Assembly (NCBI RefSeq): GCF_003013695.1
Contig: NZ_CP027792.1
Location: forward strand, 1,322,501-1,386,500
Reading direction: 5' to 3'
Length of the DNA stretch: 64,000 nt
From: Pulveribacter suum
Lineage (GTDB): Bacteria; Pseudomonadota; Gammaproteobacteria; Burkholderiales; Burkholderiaceae_C
The notes beneath the pieces are model-generated. The model saw only the letters and a program-made list of their open reading frames with translations. It was not told the DNA's origin and made no database searches. Below are positions 39,501-46,969 of this stretch, one piece after another. Within the stretch, counting starts at the first letter, position 1; every line of letters starts with the position of its first letter. The position numbers were made by a program, and so were the translations under genes.

Positions 39501-39557
39501 TTTTAATAGCTGCCCGCGCATGGCTGGCGGGCGCTAGAGCCACTTTTGACTACTATT
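39501..39557 (-). repeat. Dispersed palindromic repeat, copy H (alaA-hom gap)
   Basis: On the minus strand GTGGCTCTAGCGCCCGCCAG, then CCATGCGCGGGCAGCTATTA. Its arms GCGCCCGC and GCGCGGGC differ from the GCGCTTG/CAAGCGC version but pair with each other, showing compensatory change that keeps the hairpin. It fills the 80-base gap. Confidence 0.8.
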
Positions 39558-39566
39558 TAAATTTCC

Positions 39567-40901
39567 ATGAAACCGATACAAGTAGGCCTGCTGGGCATTG
39601 GCACCGTGGGCAGCGGCGTGTTCAACGTGCTGGCGCGCAACCAAGACGAGATCCGCCGCCGCGCCGGGCGCGGCATCCAGATCAGCATGGTGGCCGACCT
39701 GGACGCCGCGCGTGCCCGCTCCATCGTGGGCGAGAACGCCCGCGTGGTGGGCGATGCGCGCGAAGTGATCGCCAACCCGGACATCGACGTGGTGGTCGAG
39801 CTGATCGGCGGCTACGGCATCGCCAAGGCACTGGTGCTGGAGGCGATTGCCGCCGGCAAGCATGTGGTGACGGCCAACAAGGCGCTGTTGGCCGTGCACG
39901 GCACGGAGATCTTCCAGGCGGCTGCCGAGCGCGGCGTGATCGTCGCCTTCGAGGCCGCGGTGGCCGGCGGCATCCCCATCATCAAGGCGCTGCGCGAGGG
40001 CCTGACGGCCAACCAGATCCAGTGGGTGGCCGGCATCATCAACGGCACCACCAATTTCATCCTGTCGGAGATGCGCGACAAGGGCCTGGATTTCGACGTG
40101 GTGCTGAAAGAGGCGCAGCGCCTGGGCTACGCCGAGGCCGACCCGACCTTTGACATCGAAGGCGTGGACGCGGCGCACAAGGCCACCATCATGAGCGCCA
40201 TCGCCTTCGGCATCCCGGTGCAGTTCGACAAGGCCTACGTCGAGGGCATCACGAAGCTGGCAGCGGCCGACATCCGCTACGCCGAGCAGCTGGGCTACCG
40301 CATCAAGCTCTTGGGCATCACCAAGCGCACGGACAAGGGCGTGGAGCTGCGCGTGCACCCCAGCCTGGTGCCGGCCAAGCGCCTGATCGCCAACGTCGAG
40401 GGCGCCATGAACGCCGTGCTGGTGCAGGGCGACGCCGTGGGCGCCACGCTGTACTACGGCAAGGGCGCCGGCGCCGAGCCCACGGCCAGCGCCGTGATCG
40501 CCGACCTGGTGGACATCGCCCGCTTGGGGGGCGCCGACCCCACGCACCGCGTGCCGCCGCTGGCCTTCCAGAGCCACACTCTGGGCGAGGCCGGCCGCGA
40601 TCTGCCCGTGCTGCCCATGGCCGAGGTGGTCACCAGCTACTACCTGCGCATCCGCGTGGCCGACGAGGCCGGCGTGCTGGCCAAGATCACCGGCATCCTG
40701 GCCGATGCCGGCATCAGCATCGACGCCGTGCTGCAGCGCGAGGCCGATGAGGTGGGCGGCGAGGGCTCCACCCAGACCGACCTGATCATCCTTACCCACG
40801 ACACGCGCGAGGGCGACATGGACGCCGCGCTGGCGCAGATCCAGCCCCTGCCCACGGTGCTGGCACCCATCACGCGCATCCGCAAGGAAGAACTGAACTG
40901 A
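39567..40901 (+). CDS. hom: Homoserine dehydrogenase
   Basis: 444 residues. Reduces aspartate semialdehyde (product of asd in this window) to homoserine. NAD(P) motif GLLGIGTVGSG at 7-17, TANKALLAVHG, GIINGTTNFILSEM, EADPTFDIEGVDAAHK, and a C-terminal ACT domain (YYLRIRVADEAGVLAKITGILADAGIS) that usually senses threonine. Monofunctional, no aspartokinase. Together with thrC it makes a threonine branch interrupted by a toxin-antitoxin pair. Confidence 0.97.
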   Translation: MKPIQVGLLGIGTVGSGVFNVLARNQDEIRRRAGRGIQISMVADLDAARARSIVGENARVVGDAREVIANPDIDVVVELIGGYGIAKALVLEAIAAGKHVVTANKALLAVHGTEIFQAAAERGVIVAFEAAVAGGIPIIKALREGLTANQIQWVAGIINGTTNFILSEMRDKGLDFDVVLKEAQRLGYAEADPTFDIEGVDAAHKATIMSAIAFGIPVQFDKAYVEGITKLAAADIRYAEQLGYRIKLLGITKRTDKGVELRVHPSLVPAKRLIANVEGAMNAVLVQGDAVGATLYYGKGAGAEPTASAVIADLVDIARLGGADPTHRVPPLAFQSHTLGEAGRDLPVLPMAEVVTSYYLRIRVADEAGVLAKITGILADAGISIDAVLQREADEVGGEGSTQTDLIILTHDTREGDMDAALAQIQPLPTVLAPITRIRKEELN

Positions 40902-40908
40902 CGCACTA

Positions 40909-40941
40909 AAATGGCCAGATTGGCTTGAATTCTGGCCATTT
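40909..40941. promoter_or_regulatory. Inverted repeat before the Phd/VapC pair
   Basis: AAATGGCCAGA (40909-40919) and TCTGGCCATTT (40931-40941) are perfect 11-base arms around 11 bases. TAAAAT at 40907-40912 could be a -10. It starts 7 bases after the hom stop and ends 19 bases before the antitoxin ATG, so it may be an antitoxin operator, a hom terminator, or both. Confidence 0.55.
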
Positions 40942-40960
40942 CACAGCGCAGGAGGCCGCC

Positions 40961-41224
40961 ATGTCCGCACTCTGGCAAGTACAGGAAGCCAAGAACCGCT
41001 TCAGCGAGCTGATCGAGCGCGCCGTCAACGAAGGCCCGCAGACCGTCACGCGCCACGGCAAGCCCGTGGTGCGGGTAGTGGCGGTAGGGGGCGAGGGGCT
41101 TGCCGCGCCTGGCAAGGACGATGGCTTTGTCGAGTTCTTGCTGAGCATGCCCCGGGTGGAAGGCTTTGCCGAATTGATCGGTGAGCGCAGCAGCGTCAAG
41201 CAGCTGGACCCCCTGGGTGAATGA
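40961..41224 (+). CDS. Phd/YefM-type antitoxin
   Basis: 87 residues. WQVQEAKNRFSELIERAVNEGPQTVTRHGKPVVRVV is the classical Phd/YefM DNA-binding fold, followed by a variable toxin-binding tail. GGAGG is five bases before the ATG at 40961. The stop overlaps the toxin start (ATGA). Confidence 0.9.
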   Translation: MSALWQVQEAKNRFSELIERAVNEGPQTVTRHGKPVVRVVAVGGEGLAAPGKDDGFVEFLLSMPRVEGFAELIGERSSVKQLDPLGE

Positions 41225-41655
41225 GCGCCATGAGCTGCCTGCTGGACACCTGCGTCCTGTCGGAATTGAGCAAGCCTGCACCCCATGCGCTGGTGCAGCG
41301 CTGGCTGCGCGAGCAGTTGGGCGGATGTGTGCTGAGTGCGGTGACGATCGGTGAAATCCAGTTCGGCATCGAGCGCATGGCGCTCGGCTCCCGGCGCAAC
41401 CAGCTGCAGCTCTGGTTCGATCAGCTCTGCCGGGGGTTCGAGGGGAAAATCCTGCCGACCGACGAAACCACATGGCGCATCTGGAGCCGCCTGCGCGCCT
41501 CGTGCCACGCCATGGGCCGCCCGCAAGCCGACCTGGACCTGCTGATCGCCGCCACCGCAACGGCACACCGTCTGCCCCTGGTTACCCGCAACATCCGCCA
41601 TTTCCAGGACACGGGGCTGCGCCTCGTCAACCCCTGGGAGGCCCCCGCTTCTTGA
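41221..41655 (+). CDS. VapC-type PIN-domain toxin
   Basis: 144 residues. PIN ribonuclease with acidic residues in LLDTCVLSELSKP, SAVTIGEIQFGIERM and ADLDLLIAATATAHRLPLVTRN, and the closing RHFQDTGLRLVNPW. Such toxins cut tRNA or rRNA. It may start at the overlapping ATG (41221) or at MSCLLDT nine bases later. It lies between hom and thrC in the same direction, so it probably rides on the threonine transcript. Confidence 0.9.
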   Translation: MSAMSCLLDTCVLSELSKPAPHALVQRWLREQLGGCVLSAVTIGEIQFGIERMALGSRRNQLQLWFDQLCRGFEGKILPTDETTWRIWSRLRASCHAMGRPQADLDLLIAATATAHRLPLVTRNIRHFQDTGLRLVNPWEAPAS

Positions 41656-41663
41656 GAAACCCC

Positions 41664-43172
41664 ATGCACTACCTCTCCACCCGCGGCGACGCGACGCCGC
41701 GCAAATTCTGCGACATCCTGCTGGCCGGCCTGGCGCCCGATGGCGGCCTGTACCTGCCCGAACAGTATCCGCAGATCGGCGCCGCCCGCCTGGCCGAGCT
41801 GCGCGCCATCTACCGCACCCAAGGCTACGCCGCGCTGGCGTTCGAGATCCTGTCCCTGTACATCGACGACATCCCCGCCGCCGACCTGCGCGCGCTGTGC
41901 GAGAAGACGTACACGCCCGAGGTTTTCGGCTCGCGCGAGATCGTGCCGCTGCGCCGCCTGGAGGACGGGCTGTGGATCGAGGCGCTGTCCAACGGCCCCA
42001 CGCTGGCCTTCAAGGACATGGCCATGCAGCTCTTGGGCAACCTGTTCGAGTACGAGCTGGCGCGGCGCGGCGAAGAGCTGAACATCCTGGGCGCCACCAG
42101 CGGCGACACCGGCAGCGCGGCCGAGTACGCCATGAAGGGCAAGCAGGGCGTGCGCGTCTTCATGACCAGCCCGCACGGGCGCATGAGCCCCTTTCAGCAG
42201 GCGCAGATGTTCTCGCTGCAGGACGAGAACATCCACAACATCGCCATCGAAGGCGTGTTCGATGACTGCCAGGACATCGTCAAGGCGGTTTCCAATGACC
42301 ACGCCTTCAAGGCGAAGTACCGCATCGGCACCGTCAACTCCATCAACTGGGCGCGCCTGCTGGCCCAGGTGGTGTACTACTTCGCCGGCTACTTCCAGGC
42401 GACAGAGCTGGCCCCCACGCTCCCCGCTGCGCAGGGTTCGCTGCCCCCCGAGGGGGCTGGTTCGCCTTGGGGCGGCCCAGCGGCAAACCGCGACAGCCAG
42501 AAGGTCAGCTTCACCGTGCCCAGCGGCAACTTCGGCAACGTCTGCGCCGGCCATGTGGCGCGCCAGATGGGCCTGCCGATTGCCCGGCTGGTGGTGGCGA
42601 CCAACGAAAACGACGTGCTCGACGAATTCTTTCGCACGGGCATCTATCAGGTGCGCGGGCCGCAGCACACCTACGAGACCTCCAGCCCGTCCATGGACAT
42701 CAGCAAGGCGAGCAACTTCGAGCGCTTCGTGTTCGACCTGACGGGCCGCGACGGCGCCGCCACGCGCGCGCTGTTCGAGGGCGTGGCGCAGGGGGGGCGG
42801 TTCGATTTGAGCGGCGACGCGCGCTTTGCCGATATTGCCGCGCGCTTTGGCTTCGTCAGCGGCAAGAGCACGCACGCCGACCGCTTGGCCACGATTCGCG
42901 ATACCTGGGAGCGCTTTGGCACCATGATCGACACCCACACCGCCGACGGCGTGAAGGTGGCGCGCCAGCAGCGCGGCGACGCCGCCGTGCCCATGATCGT
43001 GCTGGAGACGGCCCTGCCCATCAAGTTCGAAGCCACCATCGTCGAAGCGCTGGGCCGCACGCCCGAGCGCCCGGCGCGCTTTGACGGCATCGAGCAATTA
43101 CCGAAGCGCGTGACCGTGCTGCCGGCCGATGCCGAGCGCGTGAAGGCCTACATCGCCGCGCACTGCGGCTGA
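41664..43172 (+). CDS. thrC: Threonine synthase with a repeat-encoded insert
   Basis: 502 residues. PLP enzyme converting O-phosphohomoserine to threonine. The PLP lysine is K117 in GPTLAFKDMAMQL; ILGATSGDTGSAAEYAMKGK binds phosphate; FTVPSGNFGNVCAGHVARQMGLP follows. Between FAGYFQAT and SQKVSFTVPSG lie about 28 residues (from E248 to D278, rich in Pro, Gly and Ala) encoded by a GC-rich palindromic repeat, where relatives have only a few residues. The frame stays open, so the enzyme may tolerate it as a surface loop. Start at MHYLSTRGDATPRKF. Confidence 0.95.
   Translation: MHYLSTRGDATPRKFCDILLAGLAPDGGLYLPEQYPQIGAARLAELRAIYRTQGYAALAFEILSLYIDDIPAADLRALCEKTYTPEVFGSREIVPLRRLEDGLWIEALSNGPTLAFKDMAMQLLGNLFEYELARRGEELNILGATSGDTGSAAEYAMKGKQGVRVFMTSPHGRMSPFQQAQMFSLQDENIHNIAIEGVFDDCQDIVKAVSNDHAFKAKYRIGTVNSINWARLLAQVVYYFAGYFQATELAPTLPAAQGSLPPEGAGSPWGGPAANRDSQKVSFTVPSGNFGNVCAGHVARQMGLPIARLVVATNENDVLDEFFRTGIYQVRGPQHTYETSSPSMDISKASNFERFVFDLTGRDGAATRALFEGVAQGGRFDLSGDARFADIAARFGFVSGKSTHADRLATIRDTWERFGTMIDTHTADGVKVARQQRGDAAVPMIVLETALPIKFEATIVEALGRTPERPARFDGIEQLPKRVTVLPADAERVKAYIAAHCG
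42411..42484 (+). repeat. GC-rich palindromic repeat in frame in thrC
   Basis: Contains CCCCACGCTCCCCGCTGCGC, then GGTTCGCTGCCCCCCGAGGG, GGCTGGTTCGCCTTGGGGC and GGCCCAGCGG. The CCCCC-CGA-GGGGG hairpin and the CCGCTG...CAGCGG outer arms are clear. From memory, near-identical sequence is a common intergenic repeat in Acidovorax-like genomes. Confidence 0.7.
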
Positions 43173-43207
43173 TGCCGACCGCCGCCCGGCCGGCCTGCCA
43201 ATATGAG

Positions 43208-43264
43208 CCAAATTGGCCTCCAGCCCTTGCCAGTCAAGCGCTGGCAGCTATCTTTTTAGGAGTG
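43208..43264 (+). repeat. Dispersed palindromic repeat, copy I (thrC-mobB gap)
   Basis: CAAATTGGCCTCCAGCCCTT, GCCAGTCAAGCGCTGGCAGC, TATCTTTTTAGGAGTG. Nearly identical to copy G. Its AGGAG tail (43258-43262) is placed seven bases before the mobB ATG and appears to serve as its ribosome binding site. Confidence 0.85.
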
Positions 43265-43269
43265 TCGAG

Positions 43270-43830
43270 ATGAAGGTCGTCGGCTTCGCCGGCTATTCCG
43301 GCAGCGGCAAGACCACGCTGGTGGAGCAGGTCATCGCGCTGCTGGTGGCGCAGGGGCTGCGCGTCTCGGCCATCAAGCACGCCCACCATGGCTTCGACAT
43401 GGACCGGCCCGGCAAGGACAGCTGGCGCCACCGCCAGGCCGGCGCGCGCGAGGTGCTGGTGGCGTCCGACCAGCGCATGGCGCTGCTGCGCGAGTTCGAT
43501 GCGGCCGGCGCCCCTGACGTGCATGGCCTGCTGGCGCGGCTCGACGCGCAGGTGGACTGGGTGCTGGTGGAGGGCTTCAAGGCCAGCAGCCTGCCGCGCG
43601 TGGAGGTCTGGCGCGCCCCGGCCGCCGGCCAGCCGGCGCGCCCCGTGCATTACCCTGAGGACGCCGGCATCGTCGCCGTCGCCACCGACACCCCCGAGCG
43701 GCTGCCGCACGCCCCTGCCCAGCCCGTGCTGGATTTGAACGCGCCGCAGGGTGTGGCGCAGTGGCTGCTGCAGCATGCCGACCGATTCGACTACCGGGCG
43801 GGCCTCGCGCCGCGCCCTTGGCGCCCTTAG
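43270..43830 (+). CDS. mobB: Molybdopterin-guanine dinucleotide biosynthesis adaptor MobB
   Basis: 186 residues. P-loop GTPase that helps MobA attach GMP to molybdopterin. P-loop GYSGSGKTT at 8-16, VSAIKHAHHGFDMDRPGKDSWRHRQAGA, and LVEGFKASSLPRVEV are typical. The Shine-Dalgarno sequence comes from the tail of a dispersed repeat. The C-terminus ends within a nine-base tandem repeat. First of the mobB-moeA-moaD run. Confidence 0.93.
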   Translation: MKVVGFAGYSGSGKTTLVEQVIALLVAQGLRVSAIKHAHHGFDMDRPGKDSWRHRQAGAREVLVASDQRMALLREFDAAGAPDVHGLLARLDAQVDWVLVEGFKASSLPRVEVWRAPAAGQPARPVHYPEDAGIVAVATDTPERLPHAPAQPVLDLNAPQGVAQWLLQHADRFDYRAGLAPRPWRP

Positions 43831-43847
43831 CGCCCTTAGCGCCTTTA
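43812..43847 (+). repeat. Nine-base tandem repeat at the mobB end
   Basis: Four units: GCGCCCTTG, GCGCCCTTA, GCGCCCTTA, GCGCCTTTA. The mobB stop codon (TAG) lies in the second unit. A change in copy number would shift the gap to moeA. Confidence 0.8.
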
Positions 43848-43866
43848 AGGCTGGAGGCCTGACCGC

Positions 43867-45087
43867 ATGAAGCACTCTCCCCTCAAACCCCTGGACGAGG
43901 CCCTGGCCGAGCTGCTGGCCCAGGCCAGCTTGCTGGACGGCGGCGAAACCGTGGACAGCTTCGAGGCCGACGGCCGCGTGCTGCTGGCCGACGCCGTCTC
44001 CGCCCTGCAGGTGCCCCCGCAGGACAACAGCGCCATGGACGGCTACGCCCTGCGCTGCGCCGACGTGCCTGCGCCCGGCGCGCAGCTGCCCGTGTCGCAG
44101 CGCATTCCCGCCGGCAGCGTGGGCCACGCCCTGCAGCCGGAAACGGCCGCGCGCATCTTCACCGGCGCGCCCGTGCCGCCCGGCGCCGACGCCGTGGTCA
44201 TGCAGGAGGACTGCGAGGCGCAGGAGGACGGCAGCGTGCGCGTGAACGCCGCGCCGCGCGCCGGCCAGAACATCCGCCGCGCCGGCGAAGACATCGCCCT
44301 GGGCGCCACCGTGCTGGCCGCCGGCACGCGCCTGACGCCCGCCGCCCTGGGGCTGGCCGCAAGCATCGGCCTGGCGCAGTTGCCCGTGGCGCGCCGCCCG
44401 CGCGTGGCGCTGTTTTCCACCGGCGACGAGCTGGTCATGCCCGGGCAGGTGCCGCCCACGCAGATGAAGCCGGGCAGCATCTACAACAGCAACCGCTTCG
44501 TGCTGCGCGCCATGCTGCAGCGCCTGGGCTGCGAGGTGACGGATTTGGGCATCGTCCCCGACCGGCTGGAGGCCACCGTCGATGCGCTGCGCCAGGCCGC
44601 CGCCGGGCACGACCTGATCCTGACCAGCGGCGGCGTGTCCGTGGGCGAGGAAGACCACGTCAAGCCGGCCGTGCAAAGCCTGGGCTCGCTGGACCTGTGG
44701 CTGATCGCCATGAAGCCGGGCAAGCCCTTTGCCTACGGCCGGGTGGGCGGCGCGCACTTCATCGGCCTGCCGGGCAACCCGGTCTCCAGCCTGATCACCT
44801 TTTCCGTGCTGGTGCGGCCCTTTTTGCTGCGGCTGCAGGGAGCGCACGACGTTGCTCCCAAAACCATAGCTGCCACCGCAGCGTTCACGTGGCCCAGGGC
44901 CGATAAACGCCGTGAATTCCTGCGCGTGCGCCTGAACGCCGAGGGCCAGCTGGAGCGCTATGCCAACCAGGGCTCGGGCGTGCTCACCTCCACCGTCTGG
45001 GGCGACGGCCTGGTGGAGGCCGCCCCGGGCCAGACCATCGCGCACGGCGACAGCGTGCGCTTCATCCCGTTTGCCGAACTGCTATGA
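43867..45087 (+). CDS. moeA: Molybdopterin molybdenumtransferase
   Basis: 406 residues. Inserts molybdate into adenylated molybdopterin. Early motif PPQDNSAMDGYALR, then GAPVPPGADAVVMQEDCE, FSTGDELVMPGQ, GSIYNSNRFVLRAML, ILTSGGVSVGEEDHVKPAV and GLPGNPVSSLITF. Residues about 329-347 (in the domain IV linker, GAHDVAPKTIAATAAF) are coded by sequence resembling a worn copy of the dispersed repeat. Overlaps moaD by four bases. Confidence 0.96.
   Translation: MKHSPLKPLDEALAELLAQASLLDGGETVDSFEADGRVLLADAVSALQVPPQDNSAMDGYALRCADVPAPGAQLPVSQRIPAGSVGHALQPETAARIFTGAPVPPGADAVVMQEDCEAQEDGSVRVNAAPRAGQNIRRAGEDIALGATVLAAGTRLTPAALGLAASIGLAQLPVARRPRVALFSTGDELVMPGQVPPTQMKPGSIYNSNRFVLRAMLQRLGCEVTDLGIVPDRLEATVDALRQAAAGHDLILTSGGVSVGEEDHVKPAVQSLGSLDLWLIAMKPGKPFAYGRVGGAHFIGLPGNPVSSLITFSVLVRPFLLRLQGAHDVAPKTIAATAAFTWPRADKRREFLRVRLNAEGQLERYANQGSGVLTSTVWGDGLVEAAPGQTIAHGDSVRFIPFAELL
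44851..44905 (-). repeat. Degenerate palindromic repeat within moeA
   Basis: On the minus strand ATCGGCCCTGGGCCACGTGA, ACGCTGCGGTGGCAGCTATG, GTTTTGGGAGCA. It shares the ATCGGCC start and the GGTGGCAGCTATG-GTTTTG right part with copy G, but the left arm has drifted. It could be chance similarity. Confidence 0.4.
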
Positions 45088-45350
45088 CCGACGTGACGAA
45101 GACCATCACCGTGCGCTACTTCGCCTCCATCCGCGAGGCGGTGGGCACGGGCCAGGAGACACTGCAGACCGGCGCCGCCACGCTGGGCGCCCTGCGCGAC
45201 GAGCTGATCGCCCGCGGCGAACCCTGGGCCGGCTGCCTGGCGCGTGGTCGCGCCGTGCGCATGGCCCTGAACCAGGACATGGCGCAGGATGCCGACGCGC
45301 TGCCGGCGGGCGCCGAGGCGGCGTTCTTTCCGCCCGTCACGGGCGGCTGA
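45084..45350 (+). CDS. moaD: Molybdopterin synthase small subunit
   Basis: 88 residues, ubiquitin-like fold ending in the Gly-Gly (87-88) that is thiocarboxylated to carry sulfur for the dithiolene. ITVRYFASIREAVGTGQE and VRMALNQDMAQDADALPAGAEAAFFPPVTGG are standard. Coupled to moeA by ATGA; its partner moaE lies 1 kb downstream, separated by three small minus-strand genes. Confidence 0.95.
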   Translation: MTDVTKTITVRYFASIREAVGTGQETLQTGAATLGALRDELIARGEPWAGCLARGRAVRMALNQDMAQDADALPAGAEAAFFPPVTGG

Positions 45351-45353
45351 GGC

Positions 45354-45680
45354 CTATTCGGGCAGCGCCGGGCTGCGCCAGCTCAGCAGCTCGGCCAGGC
45401 GCAGCGTGATCCAGCGCGCCTCGGGCGCCGTCACGCCCGATTCCGTCGCACTCAGGCCGGCGTGGATGGCGGCCAGCACCCCTTCTTCCGACGCGCCCTC
45501 GCGGTGGTAGAGCAGCTGCGCCTGCTCCACCAGGTGGCTGGCCAGGTCCTCGCACAGCTCGTAGCGCTGGCGCACCGTCTCCACGCGCTCGGCAAGGCGC
45601 CCGCGGGCGTCGCTGTACACGGCGGTGAAGGAGGGCGGGACCAGGATCTGGTTGGCGTCGTCGTCATGCATGGCCGCCAT
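45354..45680 (-). CDS. Small helical protein of unknown function
   Basis: 108 residues from MAAMHDDDANQ (the second Met, at 45671, is equally possible). Mostly helical and charged: VPPSFTAVYSDARGRLAERVETVRQRYELCEDLASHLVEQAQLLYHREG. No membrane segment and no motif I can name. It resembles proteins seen in Comamonadaceae as hypothetical. It converges on moaD with three bases between the stops. Confidence 0.65.
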   Translation of the reverse strand: MAAMHDDDANQILVPPSFTAVYSDARGRLAERVETVRQRYELCEDLASHLVEQAQLLYHREGASEEGVLAAIHAGLSATESGVTAPEARWITLRLAELLSWRSPALPE

Positions 45681-45690
45681 TGTGAGGCGC

Positions 45691-45729
45691 GAAAAACAAA
45701 GGGCGCCCGGCATGGCAGCCGGGCGCCCT
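45691..45729 (-). terminator. Rho-independent terminator after the DUF3149 gene
   Basis: AGGGCGCCCGGC (45700-45711) pairs perfectly with GCCGGGCGCCCT (45718-45729), and the minus strand continues TTTGTTTTTC. A very stable 12-bp stem between two minus-strand genes. Confidence 0.9.
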
Positions 45730-45750
45730 GGCGCGTCGGGTGGCGTGCGC

Positions 45751-45903
45751 TCAGCGCTTGTGCGGCGCGTCCTGGGCAGCAGCAGGCGCGTCGTTGCGCA
45801 GGAACAGCCGCAGGAAGAACACGCCCATGCCCAGCATGAAGGCGATGCCGACGGCCGAAAACAGGCCGACATCCGTGGTGAAGAGTTCTTGCAGCAGGCG
45901 CAT
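45751..45903 (-). CDS. DUF3149-type single-helix membrane miniprotein
   Basis: 50 residues: MRLLQELFTTDVGLFSAVGI, one membrane helix through AFMLGMGVFFLRLFL, then a polar tail ending APHKR. The ELFTTDVGLFS start and short C-tail match DUF3149 proteins common in beta-proteobacteria; function unknown. It has its own strong terminator. GGAAAG lies close upstream of the ATG. Confidence 0.75.
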   Translation of the reverse strand: MRLLQELFTTDVGLFSAVGIAFMLGMGVFFLRLFLRNDAPAAAQDAPHKR

Positions 45904-46069
45904 GGGGCTTTCCTTCCTCGTCGTTCGTTCGTTATGGATACAGGGTGAATGTCTCCATTGAAGGCCAGGGCCGCGGCTGCGGGCTTGCGCCAGGTCAAGG
46001 CGGGTGCCCCGGCATGCCCGCCAGCCCCTGGGGTTTGCGCTGCATCAAGCCCGCGACGCGGGCAGGGTC

Positions 46070-46324
46070 TCAGTCCGGGCGGAATTGCCGCTCGAACCGC
46101 GCGCAGTCGCCCTCCAGCTCGAAGGTGACCAGCTGGCCCATCTTGCGGTCGGCCTTGCGGTGGGCGGCAAACAGGCTCCAGCGCCCGGCCAGGGCAAAGC
46201 TGTCCATGTCGATCAGCGCGTAGGGGTAGGGCACGAAGGCCTGGTGGACGAAGACCGTGCGGTGCAGGTTGCGCGGCGAGGGGTAGAGCGTGTACTCGGG
46301 GGTGCTGATTGCCTGCTGGGCCAT
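46070..46324 (-). CDS. Small conserved-looking protein, unknown function
   Basis: 84 residues, soluble, with many aromatic residues (YTLYPSPRNLHRTVFVHQAFVPYPYALIDMDSFALAGRWSLF) and a C-terminal KMGQLVTFELEGDCARFERQF. No known motif. Its codon use fits its neighbours. It is divergent from moaE. Confidence 0.55.
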   Translation of the reverse strand: MAQQAISTPEYTLYPSPRNLHRTVFVHQAFVPYPYALIDMDSFALAGRWSLFAAHRKADRKMGQLVTFELEGDCARFERQFRPD

Positions 46325-46401
46325 GGAGCGGTAGGGCGTGGGGTTACAGTGCCGGGCAATGTAGCAAACCCCTTTGCCGGTCGTTTTCTCCTGCCCTTTC
46401 T

Positions 46402-46878
46402 ATGCCACGCGTTTCCATCCAGACCCAGGACTTCGACGTTTCCGCCGAGCTGGCGGCCCTGCGCGCCGGCGACGGCCGCGTGGGCGCCGTGTGCTGCTTC
46501 GTCGGCACGGTGCGCGAGCGCAGCGAGGGGGCGCACATCGCCTCCATGGAGCTGGAGCACTACCCCGGCATGACCGAGAAATCCATCGAGTCCATGGTGG
46601 ACGAGGCCCTGGCGCGCTTCGACCTGCACGGGGTGCGCGTGATCCACCGCGTGGGGCTGCTGGCGCCGCACGAGCAGATCGTGCTGGTGGCCGTCACCTC
46701 GGCGCACCGGGGCGAGAGCTTTGCGGGCTGCGAATTCCTCATGGACTATCTGAAGACCCAGGCTCCGTTCTGGAAGAAGGAGCAGACGCCCGCCGGCGCC
46801 CGCTGGGTGGACGCGCGCGAGAGCGACGACGCGGCGCTGGCGCGCTGGGGCATCCGCGCGGCGCCCATGGCCGGCTGA
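46402..46878 (+). CDS. moaE: Molybdopterin synthase catalytic subunit
   Basis: 158 residues. With MoaD-thiocarboxylate it makes the dithiolene of molybdopterin. VGAVCCFVGTVRERSEG, MELEHYPGMTEKSIESM, RVGLLAPHEQIVLVAVTSAHRGESFAGCEFLMDYLKTQAPFWKKE are the classic segments, with the active-site lysines in KTQAPFWKKE. The ATG at 46402 starts MPRVSIQTQDFDV. Confidence 0.96.
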   Translation: MPRVSIQTQDFDVSAELAALRAGDGRVGAVCCFVGTVRERSEGAHIASMELEHYPGMTEKSIESMVDEALARFDLHGVRVIHRVGLLAPHEQIVLVAVTSAHRGESFAGCEFLMDYLKTQAPFWKKEQTPAGARWVDARESDDAALARWGIRAAPMAG

Positions 46879-46915
46879 CGGCGCGGCGCCGGCGCAGGGG
46901 TCGCCGCGTTTTCTT

Positions 46916-46943
46916 CTTGAAAGCGGACGGGAAAGCCGCAGTT
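46916..46943 (+). promoter_or_regulatory. RpoH (sigma-32) promoter of clpB
   Basis: CTTGAAA at 46916-46922, 13-base spacer, CCGCAGTT at 46936-46943 (compare CCCCATNT). About 27 bases from the presumed -10 to the clpB ATG, with GGAGGT in between. Confidence 0.65.
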
Positions 46944-46969
46944 AGCAAGGAGTTGGAGGTATCACACCC

